From assembly GCF_024305035.1 (NCBI RefSeq), contig NZ_JAMWZB010000003.1, positions 1 through 64,000 on the forward strand: 64,000 nt of DNA, written 5' to 3'. Below, one piece after another: positions 26,733 to 35,550 of this stretch (position 1 is its first letter; each line of letters starts with the position of its first letter). Below the pieces are notes generated by a model that saw nothing but the letters and a program-made list of their open reading frames with translations, did no database searches and was not told the DNA's origin. A program made the translations under genes and the position numbers. The DNA comes from Algoriphagus sp. GTDB lineage: Bacteria; Bacteroidota; Bacteroidia; Cytophagales; Cyclobacteriaceae.

Positions 26733-28508
26733 CTATTTCTTGTGAGAAAAATAGCTCATCATCAGGATGGACCCAGCTGTTCCATCCATGGTAGGTTCAT
26801 TGGTGCTGTAATCGCCCACCGCATCATGATAAACGATAAATGGGTTTTGTCTTCCCAGATAGTCGTCAGGTCTTTCGAGTGTAAGTCCAAGCAAATTGGA
26901 ATGAATGGTTCTAAATATTGGACCATCCACTAAGCCCCCCGGAATTTCTAAATTCAGCAGAACATAAGGGGCTGTATGAACATAAACAGGATAATCTCCC
27001 CATTCGGGAATTCCGGTAAACATGCTCGTGCCCCAGGGATTTTTACCAAATAACCAATCTCGTTGCGCAAGTAAATAGGGATGGAAAGTCTGATCTCCAC
27101 TCATTTTTTCATAAAGAATCAATTGAGTAGCTAGAGAAGTCATGAGGTTATTTGAACACCAAATGAAAGGAATACCTACCTCAAAAGGGCTGCTTTTTGA
27201 CTTGGAAAGGGTGTATTCAATTCCTTCTTTATAATATTCCTCCAACGTTTTTTTGAAGGTTTCATCCACCACTTCGTGCAAGGAAAAGTGCCCCAAATTT
27301 ATAAATGGATAAAGTTGATAATGAGCGGCCGAATCGCGTACAGTCCAGGAGTCCGCATTGGAACTGGCCACGGCATAGTCTTTGGCCTGCTCCAAATAGC
27401 TAGAATCTCCTGTGGCTTTGAAAAGCTCCGCAGCTCCCCACTCCATGTCGTCATTCCAGGTTTCTTCCATGTAGCGATAAGGGGCTCCGTATGAATTTCC
27501 TTGCTGAAATCCTTCCGCTTTCTGACCGAGAGCATAAAGCGTTTTTGCTGCTTGGAGACATTTTTGAGCATAAATTTCATCAAACTCCTTCCAAATTCTG
27601 GCTCCTAAAGCCAAAGCAGCGGCTGATCTTCCAGCTAAGTTGGCCAAACCGGTGGCTTCACTTTTGTACTGCATCAAGCCTTGGGGTTTACCTGTGGCAA
27701 AATAAGCTACCCGGTAGGAGTTTTCTCCCCAGCCATAATCTGCATTATCTTTATTGGGAATTTTAAACCCCCTATGATCCCGATCATCAGCGATTTGATG
27801 GATGAGTTGATCGGGGGCGGGATGCAGTTTGAGCAACCAATCCAAACCCCATTTGGCTTCGTCAAGCACATCAGGGATTCCATTTTTTGCAGGTTGTCCG
27901 AGTGCATTGACTTGATCTTCGAATTGATCGGGAAAAAGTTGGTAAGCCATGAGCATATGTCCGGTGGCATAACTTCCGGTGATCAGGTATTTTAATTGGT
28001 CACCCGCATCATGCCAGCCTCCTGAGGCATCCACATAGGTAGAGTCAGGCATGGGGCCATAGAAAGATCTCCCGTCTTGCTGATGGCAGACCATATCCAG
28101 GGTAGGATTATATCCACAGCGTTGTTGTCTCATGAATTTGAGTAAGTGCTCTTGGATTCCCTGATATGCCTGGTCGGAAATCTGAAATTTTTCCGATGAA
28201 CTTTTTGAATCCGAATGCCATAAATAATATTCTCCCGATTCTATAACTGATGAAAAATCCAAAGAGTAATAATGAAAATCTCCCCAATCTCCTGCCTCCA
28301 ATGTTTTCGGTGTCATCAGGAAAGCTGCACTCGAATCCGGCAGGTGCATCAATTGGATTTTGGACTTAATTTTTTCCCTAGAAAAGATGACCGCTTTTTT
28401 GGTGTCACCGGGGTGAAACCCGACTTGGTTCACCGAAAAAAAGACTTCTTGGGAAAAGCCTGGTAGGGCAACTAACAAGACCAAAATGCAGCTGATGATG
28501 TTCTTCAT
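26733..28508 (-). CDS. Glycoside hydrolase family 9 protein (endoglucanase type)
   Basis: A 591-residue secreted glycosidase. Signal peptide about 1-19, then the N-terminal Ig-like domain of GH9 (about 22-110, VNQVGFHPGDTKKAV), then the (alpha/alpha)6 catalytic domain (about 115-585). Key features are GGWHDAGD with Asp167 and Asp170 (catalytic base region), and the C-terminal DYSTNEPTMDGTAG, where Glu571 is the expected general acid. GH9 enzymes are mainly beta-1,4-glucanases, although some act as exo-glucosaminidases or on mixed-linkage glucans, so the exact substrate is open. No dockerin, carbohydrate-binding module or T9SS domain is visible. Confidence 0.93.
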   Translation of the reverse strand: MKNIISCILVLLVALPGFSQEVFFSVNQVGFHPGDTKKAVIFSREKIKSKIQLMHLPDSSAAFLMTPKTLEAGDWGDFHYYSLDFSSVIESGEYYLWHSDSKSSSEKFQISDQAYQGIQEHLLKFMRQQRCGYNPTLDMVCHQQDGRSFYGPMPDSTYVDASGGWHDAGDQLKYLITGSYATGHMLMAYQLFPDQFEDQVNALGQPAKNGIPDVLDEAKWGLDWLLKLHPAPDQLIHQIADDRDHRGFKIPNKDNADYGWGENSYRVAYFATGKPQGLMQYKSEATGLANLAGRSAAALALGARIWKEFDEIYAQKCLQAAKTLYALGQKAEGFQQGNSYGAPYRYMEETWNDDMEWGAAELFKATGDSSYLEQAKDYAVASSNADSWTVRDSAAHYQLYPFINLGHFSLHEVVDETFKKTLEEYYKEGIEYTLSKSKSSPFEVGIPFIWCSNNLMTSLATQLILYEKMSGDQTFHPYLLAQRDWLFGKNPWGTSMFTGIPEWGDYPVYVHTAPYVLLNLEIPGGLVDGPIFRTIHSNLLGLTLERPDDYLGRQNPFIVYHDAVGDYSTNEPTMDGTAGSILMMSYFSHKK

Positions 28509-28589
28509 AAAAGAAAAGGATAGGTTGGGTAATTGAAGATAAAAAAGTAGGTTGATTTTTCTATCTTAATTTATGGTGGCTAGGAAAAT

Positions 28590-29993
28590 TTAGCCTTGTT
28601 GAGATTTTAAATTATCTCCATCCCGACGATGTAATCTTCTAAAAACCAATGCGGAGAGCATGGTAAGCCCCCCAATGACCAAAAAGGTATAGCGAAAGGC
28701 ATTGTGAATTTCGTTTTGAATCAAGCGAATATCCCCCTCAAAGATTTTGAGCACGACCAAGCCGAAAGCGATTCCAAATCCTACCGCCATTTGTTGATTG
28801 ACTGAGAGGAGTGAATTCCCACTACTGGTATGATAGGGCCGAAGGTCGGCAATGGCGATGGAATTCATCGAGGTGAATTGGATTGAATTAAAAAAACCCA
28901 GAACGCCAATGATGGGAATGTGCCAATAAATGGAGCTTTCAATACTCGGAATTGCCAGCAGACAAATAAGCGCGCCGATAATCAAGGTGTTTGCGATCAA
29001 GGTTTTTCGGTATCCGATTCGGTTGAGAATTTTCATCACTACAGATTTCCCAAGCATGGCTGTGATGGCCATGGGGGCCACTATCCAGCCTGAAGTTACC
29101 GCGGATCGTCCATACCCAATCTGTATCATCAGAGGAAGGAGAAGGGGGATGGCGCTGATTCCCAGTCGGGTGGCCAGATTGCCAAGGATTCCTATTCGAA
29201 AAGTCCTTACTTGAAATAAATTCAAAGGAAATATGGGCTCCTCCTTTTTTTGGGCATGTCTGTAGTAGAAAAAAAGGAGTAAAAAGCCCAAGAAAAGCCC
29301 AAAAAGCAAAGGAGTAGTCTGTACAGAGTTCCCTAAGAGTTCCAAGGAAATGGATAAAATAAACGTCGCGGCAGCAAAGATGAGAAAACCTTTGATGTCA
29401 AAACCGGATGATTTTGAGTGATAATTAGGTAGGTAAAATAGGCTTAAGATCACACCAATCAATGCAATGGGTAAATTGATTAAAAAGATCCAATGCCAAG
29501 ACAAGTAATCCACCAAATAGCCTCCCACCAAAGGTCCCAAAATCGGCCCGATCAATGCTGGAACGATGGCATAATTCATGGCATTGACTACCTCATTACG
29601 AGGAAAAGTTTTAATTAAGGTCAGTCTTCCCACTGGAGTCATCATGCTTCCTCCTATGCCTTGAATTACTCTGGAAATCACCAATTGAGTCAGGCTTTGA
29701 GAAAGCGAGCAAAACAACGAACCTAAGGCAAACAGGACCAAGGCAGCGATGAATACTTTTTTGGTCCCAAATCGATCAGCCATAAATCCACTAATTGGCA
29801 TCAGTAGGGCTACCGTCAGTACATAGCTGATGATAGCGTTCTGCATATTGAGTGGAGATTCATTCAGATCAGCAGCAATGGCAGGAAGCGAGGTATTCAG
29901 AATCGTCGAATCCAGCATCAGCATAAAAATCGCCGTCGCCAAAATTAGCGGAAGAATTTTCTTTATTTCTTGGTCAGAAATTACCCTAGACAT
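28590..29993 (-). CDS. MFS drug/proton antiporter, DHA2 (EmrB/QacA) type
   Basis: A 467-residue transporter with about 14 hydrophobic helices, the number typical of DHA2 pumps. It has the first-helix motif LDSTILNTSLPAIA (motif D1), the loop motif GFMADRFGTKKVF (motif A) and GGSMMTPVGR with GPILGPLVGGYL (antiporter motif C). These identify a proton-driven multidrug exporter family. An upstream GTG at 30029 is in frame, but the ATG at 29993 gives the normal N-terminus. There is no adjacent EmrA-type adaptor or regulator, so the substrate is unknown. Confidence 0.9.
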   Translation of the reverse strand: MSRVISDQEIKKILPLILATAIFMLMLDSTILNTSLPAIAADLNESPLNMQNAIISYVLTVALLMPISGFMADRFGTKKVFIAALVLFALGSLFCSLSQSLTQLVISRVIQGIGGSMMTPVGRLTLIKTFPRNEVVNAMNYAIVPALIGPILGPLVGGYLVDYLSWHWIFLINLPIALIGVILSLFYLPNYHSKSSGFDIKGFLIFAAATFILSISLELLGNSVQTTPLLFGLFLGFLLLFFYYRHAQKKEEPIFPLNLFQVRTFRIGILGNLATRLGISAIPLLLPLMIQIGYGRSAVTSGWIVAPMAITAMLGKSVVMKILNRIGYRKTLIANTLIIGALICLLAIPSIESSIYWHIPIIGVLGFFNSIQFTSMNSIAIADLRPYHTSSGNSLLSVNQQMAVGFGIAFGLVVLKIFEGDIRLIQNEIHNAFRYTFLVIGGLTMLSALVFRRLHRRDGDNLKSQQG

Positions 29994-30078
29994 GAACCCA
30001 TTTTGATATCGATCATGGAAATTGAACACGGGATAGTGTGGGAGGGTTCAGTGAAAAACAAAGCCCAAGTTTACCCAT

Positions 30079-30438
30079 TTAGGTAGTCCTAAGGATTTTC
30101 TCTAGCTTCTTCCCCTTGGCTAATTCATCGACTAGTTTATCTAGATAACGGACCTTTTGACTGAGCGGGTTTTCGATTTCCTCGACTCGATAGCCACAAA
30201 TCAATCCTTTGATCAAGTGCGCATTGGGATTCAGCTTGGCTTGAGTAAAGAATTCAGCAAAAGATACTTGGCTTTCCATGAGTTCGTATATTTTCTTTTC
30301 ATCAAATCCAGTCAACCATTCGATGACTTGATGCAGTTCCTCCTTGGTTCTACCTTTTCTTTCTACCTTAGTTAAATAGTGTGGATAAACTGATGAAAAA
30401 GTCATGGACCTAATGCGGTCATCTGTGGAAGTAGCCAT
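30079..30438 (-). CDS. DUF2200 family protein
   Basis: A 119-residue cytoplasmic protein matching the DUF2200 family along its length: the start FSSVYPHYLTKVERKGRTKEE is followed by IEWLTGF and then the strongly conserved LIKGLICGYRVEEIE and RYLDKLVDELAKGK-x-LEKIL. No function is known for this family. It is the last member of the minus-strand series that starts at 34954, 23 bases after the TPR lipoprotein stop; whether it is really cotranscribed is unclear. Confidence 0.88.
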   Translation of the reverse strand: MATSTDDRIRSMTFSSVYPHYLTKVERKGRTKEELHQVIEWLTGFDEKKIYELMESQVSFAEFFTQAKLNPNAHLIKGLICGYRVEEIENPLSQKVRYLDKLVDELAKGKKLEKILRTT

Positions 30439-30461
30439 GATAATGAAGATTAGGATTGAGG

Positions 30462-31409
30462 TTATTTTCTTTTTTTCTCGTGTTCAAAATAATGGATTAA
30501 GTCACTTTCTGCAGCCAAATACCCAAAGGAAGTATAGGCTTTTTCACCCACGAGTTCCTCCAGCATTTGGGTGGCTTTAAGGGTGTCACCATGGTATAAA
30601 TACCAATTGGCAACGCCATATCGAACCGCATCATTCGATGGACTTCCAGGACCGGATCGGATCAGGGAATCCACAGGGATCCAACCCTTGTAAAGCCTGC
30701 ATAAATCGGCATAGCTTTGATTTTCAATTACAGTAGAATCAGCATGAATCGGAGCCAAAAGGGAATCGGCTTTCGTGGGGTTGCCCAATCGTTGCTGAAT
30801 CATATAGAGCCAATGTGTGCTCGATACGATATTGTCGTAATGCGAACCACTTTCCCGGCAGTTTAGGTAAGCCTCGTATGCTTTTTGATAATCATGGATT
30901 AAATAATAGGCTAAACCCAAATGATAATAAATATTTCCATGGAGTGAGCTGACGGGAATATTCATCGCATTGGGCATGCCATCCGGCTCAATTTCATTTT
31001 CAGTTCCTTGAATTAACTCGGCAGCTTTCTTTAAATCATCGATGGCTTTATCATATTCTCGCAGCGAAATAAATCGATGTCCTCGGTGACGATAAAGCTT
31101 GGGTTCATTGGGGAACTTTTCAATACCTTTCGAATATAGTTCGATCGCCTCCTTGTATTTTCCAAGGTAGGCCGCCCTTCGACCATACCAAATCATTCCT
31201 TCCAGGTCCTCAGGATTTGCCTCATAGGCCAATTTTGCTTTTTCATAGGCTTTCAACAGCTTCTCGGGTGGATCAGGTACTGCGAACTTCTTCCCCAAAG
31301 GAGTAGTAAAAGTATTTTCAGTCAGATTTTTTGAGGTTTCCCTATCTGAAGGTTTTGGGCTACAGGAATGCAAAAACAGTAAAACAGTCAGCGCAGATAG
31401 TGTTTTCAT
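30462..31409 (-). CDS. TPR-repeat lipoprotein
   Basis: A 315-residue lipoprotein with a short signal and lipobox (LFLHSC, Cys about residue 15), followed by tetratricopeptide repeats (about 45-240: YGRRAAYLGKYKEAIELYSKGIEKFP, HRGHRFISLREYDKAIDDLKKA). TPR domains mediate protein-protein contacts, so the partner is unknown. A longer frame from 31544 exists, but it overlaps the dehydrogenase gene and has no signal peptide; the ATG at 31409 is chosen. It sits 41 bases after the 2-hydroxyacid dehydrogenase gene on the same strand. Confidence 0.83.
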   Translation of the reverse strand: MKTLSALTVLLFLHSCSPKPSDRETSKNLTENTFTTPLGKKFAVPDPPEKLLKAYEKAKLAYEANPEDLEGMIWYGRRAAYLGKYKEAIELYSKGIEKFPNEPKLYRHRGHRFISLREYDKAIDDLKKAAELIQGTENEIEPDGMPNAMNIPVSSLHGNIYYHLGLAYYLIHDYQKAYEAYLNCRESGSHYDNIVSSTHWLYMIQQRLGNPTKADSLLAPIHADSTVIENQSYADLCRLYKGWIPVDSLIRSGPGSPSNDAVRYGVANWYLYHGDTLKATQMLEELVGEKAYTSFGYLAAESDLIHYFEHEKKRK

Positions 31410-31450
31410 GATCAGCGTATTTTGAGGGGAAAAGGATCGGCAGTTGGCAT

Positions 31451-32413
31451 TTATTCGGTTAATTCTTTTTGGTTGAAAATGCAATTTTCCATGGGCTCTT
31501 GACCGCTCAAAATCGCAAGCGTATTTTTCACTGTCATCGTACACATTTGAGTATAGGTGGTCTTGGTCAGGCTTCCGACATGGGCAGTGATTAGGGTCTT
31601 GGGATGTCTGATTAAAGGGTTGTCCTCAGCTTTAGGAGGCTCTACAGCCAAAACATCTGCCGCAAAGCCACCTAATTTTTCAGAATCCAATGCGTGGAGC
31701 AAAGCCTTCTGATCAATGATTTTTCCTCTTGCCGTGTTGATCAGCAAAGCTCCGGTTTTTAGTTGATTTAAAGCCTGATCATTGATCAGGTTTTCTGTCT
31801 CAGGGGTAAGAGGCAAATGCAAACTGACTACATCGGAGCTAATGAGTACCTCTTGTAGGGAAAGTTTAGGGTAAGAAACCGCTTCCTTGTAAGCACTCCA
31901 ATAACACACCTTCATGCCCAAGACCTCAGCGATTCGAGCGACTTTTTTTCCAATATTTCCCATACCCAAAATCCCAAGCGTCTTTCCATGCAGTTCATCG
32001 CCTTGGTAGGTTCCGCGCTCGTCCCATCGTCCTTCTTTGACCATAGTAAAGGCTGTAAATAAATTTCGCTGCAGATTGAGCATCAGGCTGATGGTGTGCT
32101 CAGCAATGGTGTTGGCATTGCTGTTTGGAGCATTGACTACTTTGATTCCGCGCTTACTGGCAGCAATCACGTCAATATTGTCAAGTCCCACTCCGGCCCG
32201 GGCGATGATTTTTAAGCTTGGAATTTGATCCATTAAATTAGCTCGAACTTGGCCTTTTCCACGGGTAATAATCGCAGCAATGTCATTGGATTTTACAGCA
32301 GTCTGAAGACTTGACTCGTCCAATCCCATGAGGACTTCAACCTCATCTGCTGACTCCAAGAGTTCCATTGCCTCCTCAGCCAAGGTTTCCAAGAGAAGGA
32401 TTTTTTTCTTCAT
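31451..32413 (-). CDS. D-2-hydroxyacid dehydrogenase (NAD-dependent)
   Basis: A 320-residue dehydrogenase of the D-isomer-specific 2-hydroxyacid family (phosphoglycerate, glycerate or glyoxylate/hydroxypyruvate reductase group). It has the NAD-binding Rossmann motif G150-x-G152-xx-G155 and the catalytic set Arg229 (NTARG), Glu258 (VEPP) and His278 (TAHVGS), with ARAGVGLDNID at 71-81. There is no C-terminal ACT domain, so it is not a standard allosteric SerA. The start overlaps the VOC gene stop (ATGA). In this operon it probably reduces or oxidises a 2-keto or 2-hydroxy acid made from sugar catabolism. Confidence 0.9.
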   Translation of the reverse strand: MKKKILLLETLAEEAMELLESADEVEVLMGLDESSLQTAVKSNDIAAIITRGKGQVRANLMDQIPSLKIIARAGVGLDNIDVIAASKRGIKVVNAPNSNANTIAEHTISLMLNLQRNLFTAFTMVKEGRWDERGTYQGDELHGKTLGILGMGNIGKKVARIAEVLGMKVCYWSAYKEAVSYPKLSLQEVLISSDVVSLHLPLTPETENLINDQALNQLKTGALLINTARGKIIDQKALLHALDSEKLGGFAADVLAVEPPKAEDNPLIRHPKTLITAHVGSLTKTTYTQMCTMTVKNTLAILSGQEPMENCIFNQKELTE

Positions 32414-32901
32414 TTGTTTTTATGATAAAGCGTGGCGTCCTTGGATTTATATCCACGGAAATCATTTCTTCCAGAAACATAAATTCCGGGTTTGAAAAGC
32501 TCATCTTCGAATATTTTTGGATCAATTTCGGCATCTGGCGCAGAAGAGAGTTCGACTAAATTTCCTGAAGGGTCTCGAACAAACATCTGGATCGGTCCAT
32601 CGGGAAGTTGGCGTACATGTCCCCAAGGTTTGATATCAATTACTCCCAGCGCTTTCATCCGCCAATAAATGGTGTTGATGTCATCTACTTGCAAGCAAAG
32701 ATGTCCTCGGAAAGAAAAGCTGTCTTCCCACTCGGTTAGGTGGAGTTGCTGATCTTCGTTGATTTTGAAAAAAGCCGTGGGATAGTCAAAAAGAAAGGCC
32801 GGGATCACTTCCAACCCGAGTTCTTTTTCATAAAACTCGCAAGCCTCTTCCAAATTGCTAACCACCAAGGCGACATGATTGATGTTGATAGCTTTTGCCA
32901 T
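32410..32901 (-). CDS. VOC family (glyoxalase/dioxygenase-like) protein
   Basis: A 163-residue protein with the vicinal oxygen chelate fold: two beta-alpha-beta-beta-beta modules, with metal-ligand candidates His9 (INHVALVV), His in RGHLCLQV and Glu in RDPSGNLVEL. It is too short to be an extradiol dioxygenase and matches the glyoxalase/bleomycin-resistance group. The operon context (sugar acid genes) suggests an isomerase or lactone-type role rather than drug resistance, but this is inference. It lies 5 bases after the enolase-superfamily gene and overlaps the dehydrogenase start by 4. Confidence 0.8.
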   Translation of the reverse strand: MAKAININHVALVVSNLEEACEFYEKELGLEVIPAFLFDYPTAFFKINEDQQLHLTEWEDSFSFRGHLCLQVDDINTIYWRMKALGVIDIKPWGHVRQLPDGPIQMFVRDPSGNLVELSSAPDAEIDPKIFEDELFKPGIYVSGRNDFRGYKSKDATLYHKNK

Positions 32902-32906
32902 GATTA

Positions 32907-34070
32907 TTATTGTTTAAATTCGTTTACAAAATCCCAGTTCGGAGTCAACCCCAGTCCGGGGCGGGTAGGTTGGGAGAGCATTCCTCGCTCGTCCACGGAA
33001 ATTTTTTCCTCCACCAAATCATACATCATTGGATTGCCTCCAAGAGAAAATTCGATCACATTGGCAGCGGGGGAAGCAAAAGCTACCGACACGCCGGCCA
33101 TAAAGGAAAATGCCGACCCCCAACAGTGTGGAGCCAATTCGAGTTGATAAGTATGGGCCAACTGGGCCACCCGCATGGCTTCTGTGATCCCTCCGATAAT
33201 AGCGCAGTCTGGTTGAATGACGTCCAAAGCTTTCTCTGCTATCATATCCCGCACATCAAAGGCCGTATATTCACTTTCTCCTGCTGCGATGGGGATATAG
33301 GTACTTGATCTCACCTCGGCAGTGCCGATTCGATTATCCGGGGAAATTGGCTCTTCAAACCAATATAGATTACAGTCTTCCACTCCCCGACAAAATTGTT
33401 TAGCTTCAGGTACACTGAAAGTACCATGGGCATCGGTCATCAATTTGATGTGATCGGGTAAAGCCTGACGGGCGGCACGTACTCGCTTTATGCTTTCTGC
33501 CACAGAACCGTCCATGACTCCCACACGCATTTTTACACCAGAAAAACCTTTTTCGGTATAGCTTTTTAGCTGTTCTCCGATGGCGTCTGCACCCGCCCAG
33601 CCTCCACTGGCATAAGCGGGCATTTTGTCCCGGCAGCTACCTCCCAAGAGATCCACTACCGGTACACCCAATGCTTTTCCCTTGAGGTCCCAAAGGGCGG
33701 TATCGATTCCACTCAAAGCCGAAATAGTGAGGCCTCTTCTCCCCAAAATAGGGAATTTTCTTCCTCTCGACAGCGCATAATGGTCCCGGGTTCCGTTATA
33801 CACGAATTCCCAAATCCGGTTGATTTGACTCACATCTTGTCCAAGGAGCGCAGGTTTTAATTCATTTTCAACACAACTTACAATGCTTGCGCAGGACCCA
33901 GAAGAACCCACCGCAGCTTTAGCTTCCCCAAATCCTTGCAAGCCGTTATCGGTGGTCACCACGACCAAGGTCATGTCAAAATTGGTTAGTAATCCGTAAT
34001 CAGATCGATGTTGCTTTTCTTTGGGGATGGGACAGCGAAGCCAGAAAGCCTCGATATTGGCTATTTTCAT
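32907..34070 (-). CDS. Enolase-superfamily (mandelate racemase/muconate lactonizing) enzyme
   Basis: A 387-residue enzyme with the N-terminal capping domain (about 1-130) and a C-terminal TIM barrel. Metal ligands are Asp213 (TDAHG), Glu239 (WFEEP) and Glu265 (AAGESE); the acid/base residues are Lys180 in VKMR and the dyad Asp288-His315 (QPDCA, APHCWGS). The lysine motif is K-x-R rather than the K-x-K of mandelate racemase. This pattern fits a sugar-acid dehydratase; the exact sugar is not readable. It is coupled to the epimerase gene upstream by a 4-base overlap (ATGA). Confidence 0.88.
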   Translation of the reverse strand: MKIANIEAFWLRCPIPKEKQHRSDYGLLTNFDMTLVVVTTDNGLQGFGEAKAAVGSSGSCASIVSCVENELKPALLGQDVSQINRIWEFVYNGTRDHYALSRGRKFPILGRRGLTISALSGIDTALWDLKGKALGVPVVDLLGGSCRDKMPAYASGGWAGADAIGEQLKSYTEKGFSGVKMRVGVMDGSVAESIKRVRAARQALPDHIKLMTDAHGTFSVPEAKQFCRGVEDCNLYWFEEPISPDNRIGTAEVRSSTYIPIAAGESEYTAFDVRDMIAEKALDVIQPDCAIIGGITEAMRVAQLAHTYQLELAPHCWGSAFSFMAGVSVAFASPAANVIEFSLGGNPMMYDLVEEKISVDERGMLSQPTRPGLGLTPNWDFVNEFKQ

Positions 34071-34954
34071 TGGAGATAAGGTTTGAGTTGATCGATGGAT
34101 TGCTGAGTAAGCATGGTGTAGAATTCTTCCGTCACGGCCGTACTGCCATGGTCCTGTAAAAATTTCAATTGCTCAGGACTCAACCCTTCGGGTGTTTCAT
34201 CGATTGAATTAGGGTAGGGGTTCGCTGGAGTACGATCGATTGGGGGGCAGAATTCGACCGATAAAACTTGATCGTATTCAATTTCCTTTAAGGTGTCCAT
34301 AATTCGTTTCCAATCCAGTTTGCCCATACCGGGGGCCATGCGATTATTATCGGCTACATGGAAGTTTACCAATCGTGAACCTACTTGCTTCATCGTGTCA
34401 AATAGATCCACTTCCTCGATATTCATGTGAAAGGTATCTAAACAAACTCCGCAGTTCGGTCCAACGGCTTCCGCTAAAGCAAGTGCTTGTGCACCTCGGT
34501 TGATGAAATAGGTTTCGAAGCGGTTGATAGGTTCGATTCCTATTCTCAACCCATTGGCTTCGGTAAATTGATAGATTTCTTGAACTCCTTCTACGGCCCA
34601 TTCCCACTCCTCTTCCGGGCGGGCATCAGGGATGATTTTGCCTACGGTGCCGGGAACCAGAGAAATAACCTTTCCTCCCAAATCAGCTACCAATTGGGCA
34701 AGTTCAAGCACGTATTGAACCGATCTTTTGCGTTGATTGGGGTCTTTGGCCAGTAGGTTTCGCTCTTCCAGCATGAGCGTGACTGATCCCCAGCATTGGA
34801 TTTGATATTTTTCCAAGAGCTCTTTGACTTCGCTACTCTTGTAGCTTTCTGGAGCTCCTTGAATTTCGAGATGAGTATAACCGAGAGCAGAAATCCGCTG
34901 AAGGGTACTTTCCAGCGTTTCGGCTCGCATCCAGTTATGAATGGCTAGTTGCAT
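34067..34954 (-). CDS. Sugar isomerase/epimerase of the D-tagatose 3-epimerase type
   Basis: A 295-residue xylose-isomerase-like TIM barrel. The metal and substrate ligands match ketose 3-epimerases in order and spacing: Glu141 (IEPINRFE), Asp173 (LDTFHMNIEE), His199 (FHVADNNR) and Glu234 (SVEFCPP). The HVADNNR and DTFHMNIE patterns are those of D-tagatose/D-psicose 3-epimerases. A hydroxypyruvate isomerase-like role is the alternative. It is the first gene of the minus-strand operon with the enolase-superfamily enzyme, the VOC protein and the dehydrogenase, which implies uptake and conversion of an unusual ketose or sugar acid. Confidence 0.88.
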   Translation of the reverse strand: MQLAIHNWMRAETLESTLQRISALGYTHLEIQGAPESYKSSEVKELLEKYQIQCWGSVTLMLEERNLLAKDPNQRKRSVQYVLELAQLVADLGGKVISLVPGTVGKIIPDARPEEEWEWAVEGVQEIYQFTEANGLRIGIEPINRFETYFINRGAQALALAEAVGPNCGVCLDTFHMNIEEVDLFDTMKQVGSRLVNFHVADNNRMAPGMGKLDWKRIMDTLKEIEYDQVLSVEFCPPIDRTPANPYPNSIDETPEGLSPEQLKFLQDHGSTAVTEEFYTMLTQQSIDQLKPYLQ

Positions 34955-35550
34955 AAAAAAACAGGGTTTGGTTTGATTCGCTTTAAGTTAATCGAAAATT
35001 TTGAAAAAGGTGGGGTGATGTTGGTTCTCCACTCCTACTTGTGCTCAACTCGTGTCAATTTTATACAATCGGTATTCTTGTCTTTTGAAATGCAACAATG
35101 TCCCTGTCGAAAAATTACCACTTCAGTGGGATCAAATCGGATAGTCGGAATACAGTGAATAAAATAACAGACAACTTAACAAGGACTGAAGGTATTTGAA
35201 GAACTAAATTGGATCAAAAAGCCATAACATCTTTTGCCCGTAAGGATCAGACCATTTTCTCCTAAATAAGATTCAAGGAGCGAACCGGAAATCTTTTTAA
35301 AAAACCCGGTGGACGAAAACCTAAATCCTCGACTCTTTCTTGATCGATCAGTTCTCCTGTGGCTGATTTCTGGATCAAATGGAAAAAGTTGCCTAAAATA
35401 TCCTCTTCGAACGTGTCTGGATTTGAAAATGATTCTTGGCTTGTGTCTAGGATTCAAATGGCTCCAATGGGAAGCTGCTTCAGATCAGAGAGGCTTGTAA
35501 AAGTGAAAATGATTTGAAAAAAATTCCAAGTCATGGAGCAGAAGAGGGAC
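34955..35550. other. Intergenic region upstream of the sugar-acid operon
   Basis: About 600 bases with only short open frames (93 residues on the minus strand at 35176, 63 on the plus strand at 35309) that show no start context or family likeness. It should carry the promoter for the minus-strand operon at 34954; I saw no exact TAnnTTTG there, only the weaker TAACTTAA about 40 bases upstream. No terminator is evident for the SDR gene that ends at 35551. Confidence 0.4.

Noticed and set aside
28577..28594. GGCTA...TAGCC hairpin past the MFS pump gene, considered as a terminator
   Set aside because: Five-bp stem, no T run on the minus strand after it.
34520..34545. A GGTTCGATTCC motif like a tRNA T-arm on the plus strand
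   Set aside because: It lies inside the antisense strand of the epimerase gene (the IEPINRF codons); no acceptor stem, D-arm or anticodon arm surrounds it.
35176..35500. Short open frames on both strands in the gap between the SDR and epimerase genes
   Set aside because: No start context, unusual composition, no family likeness; both frames cover the same bases.
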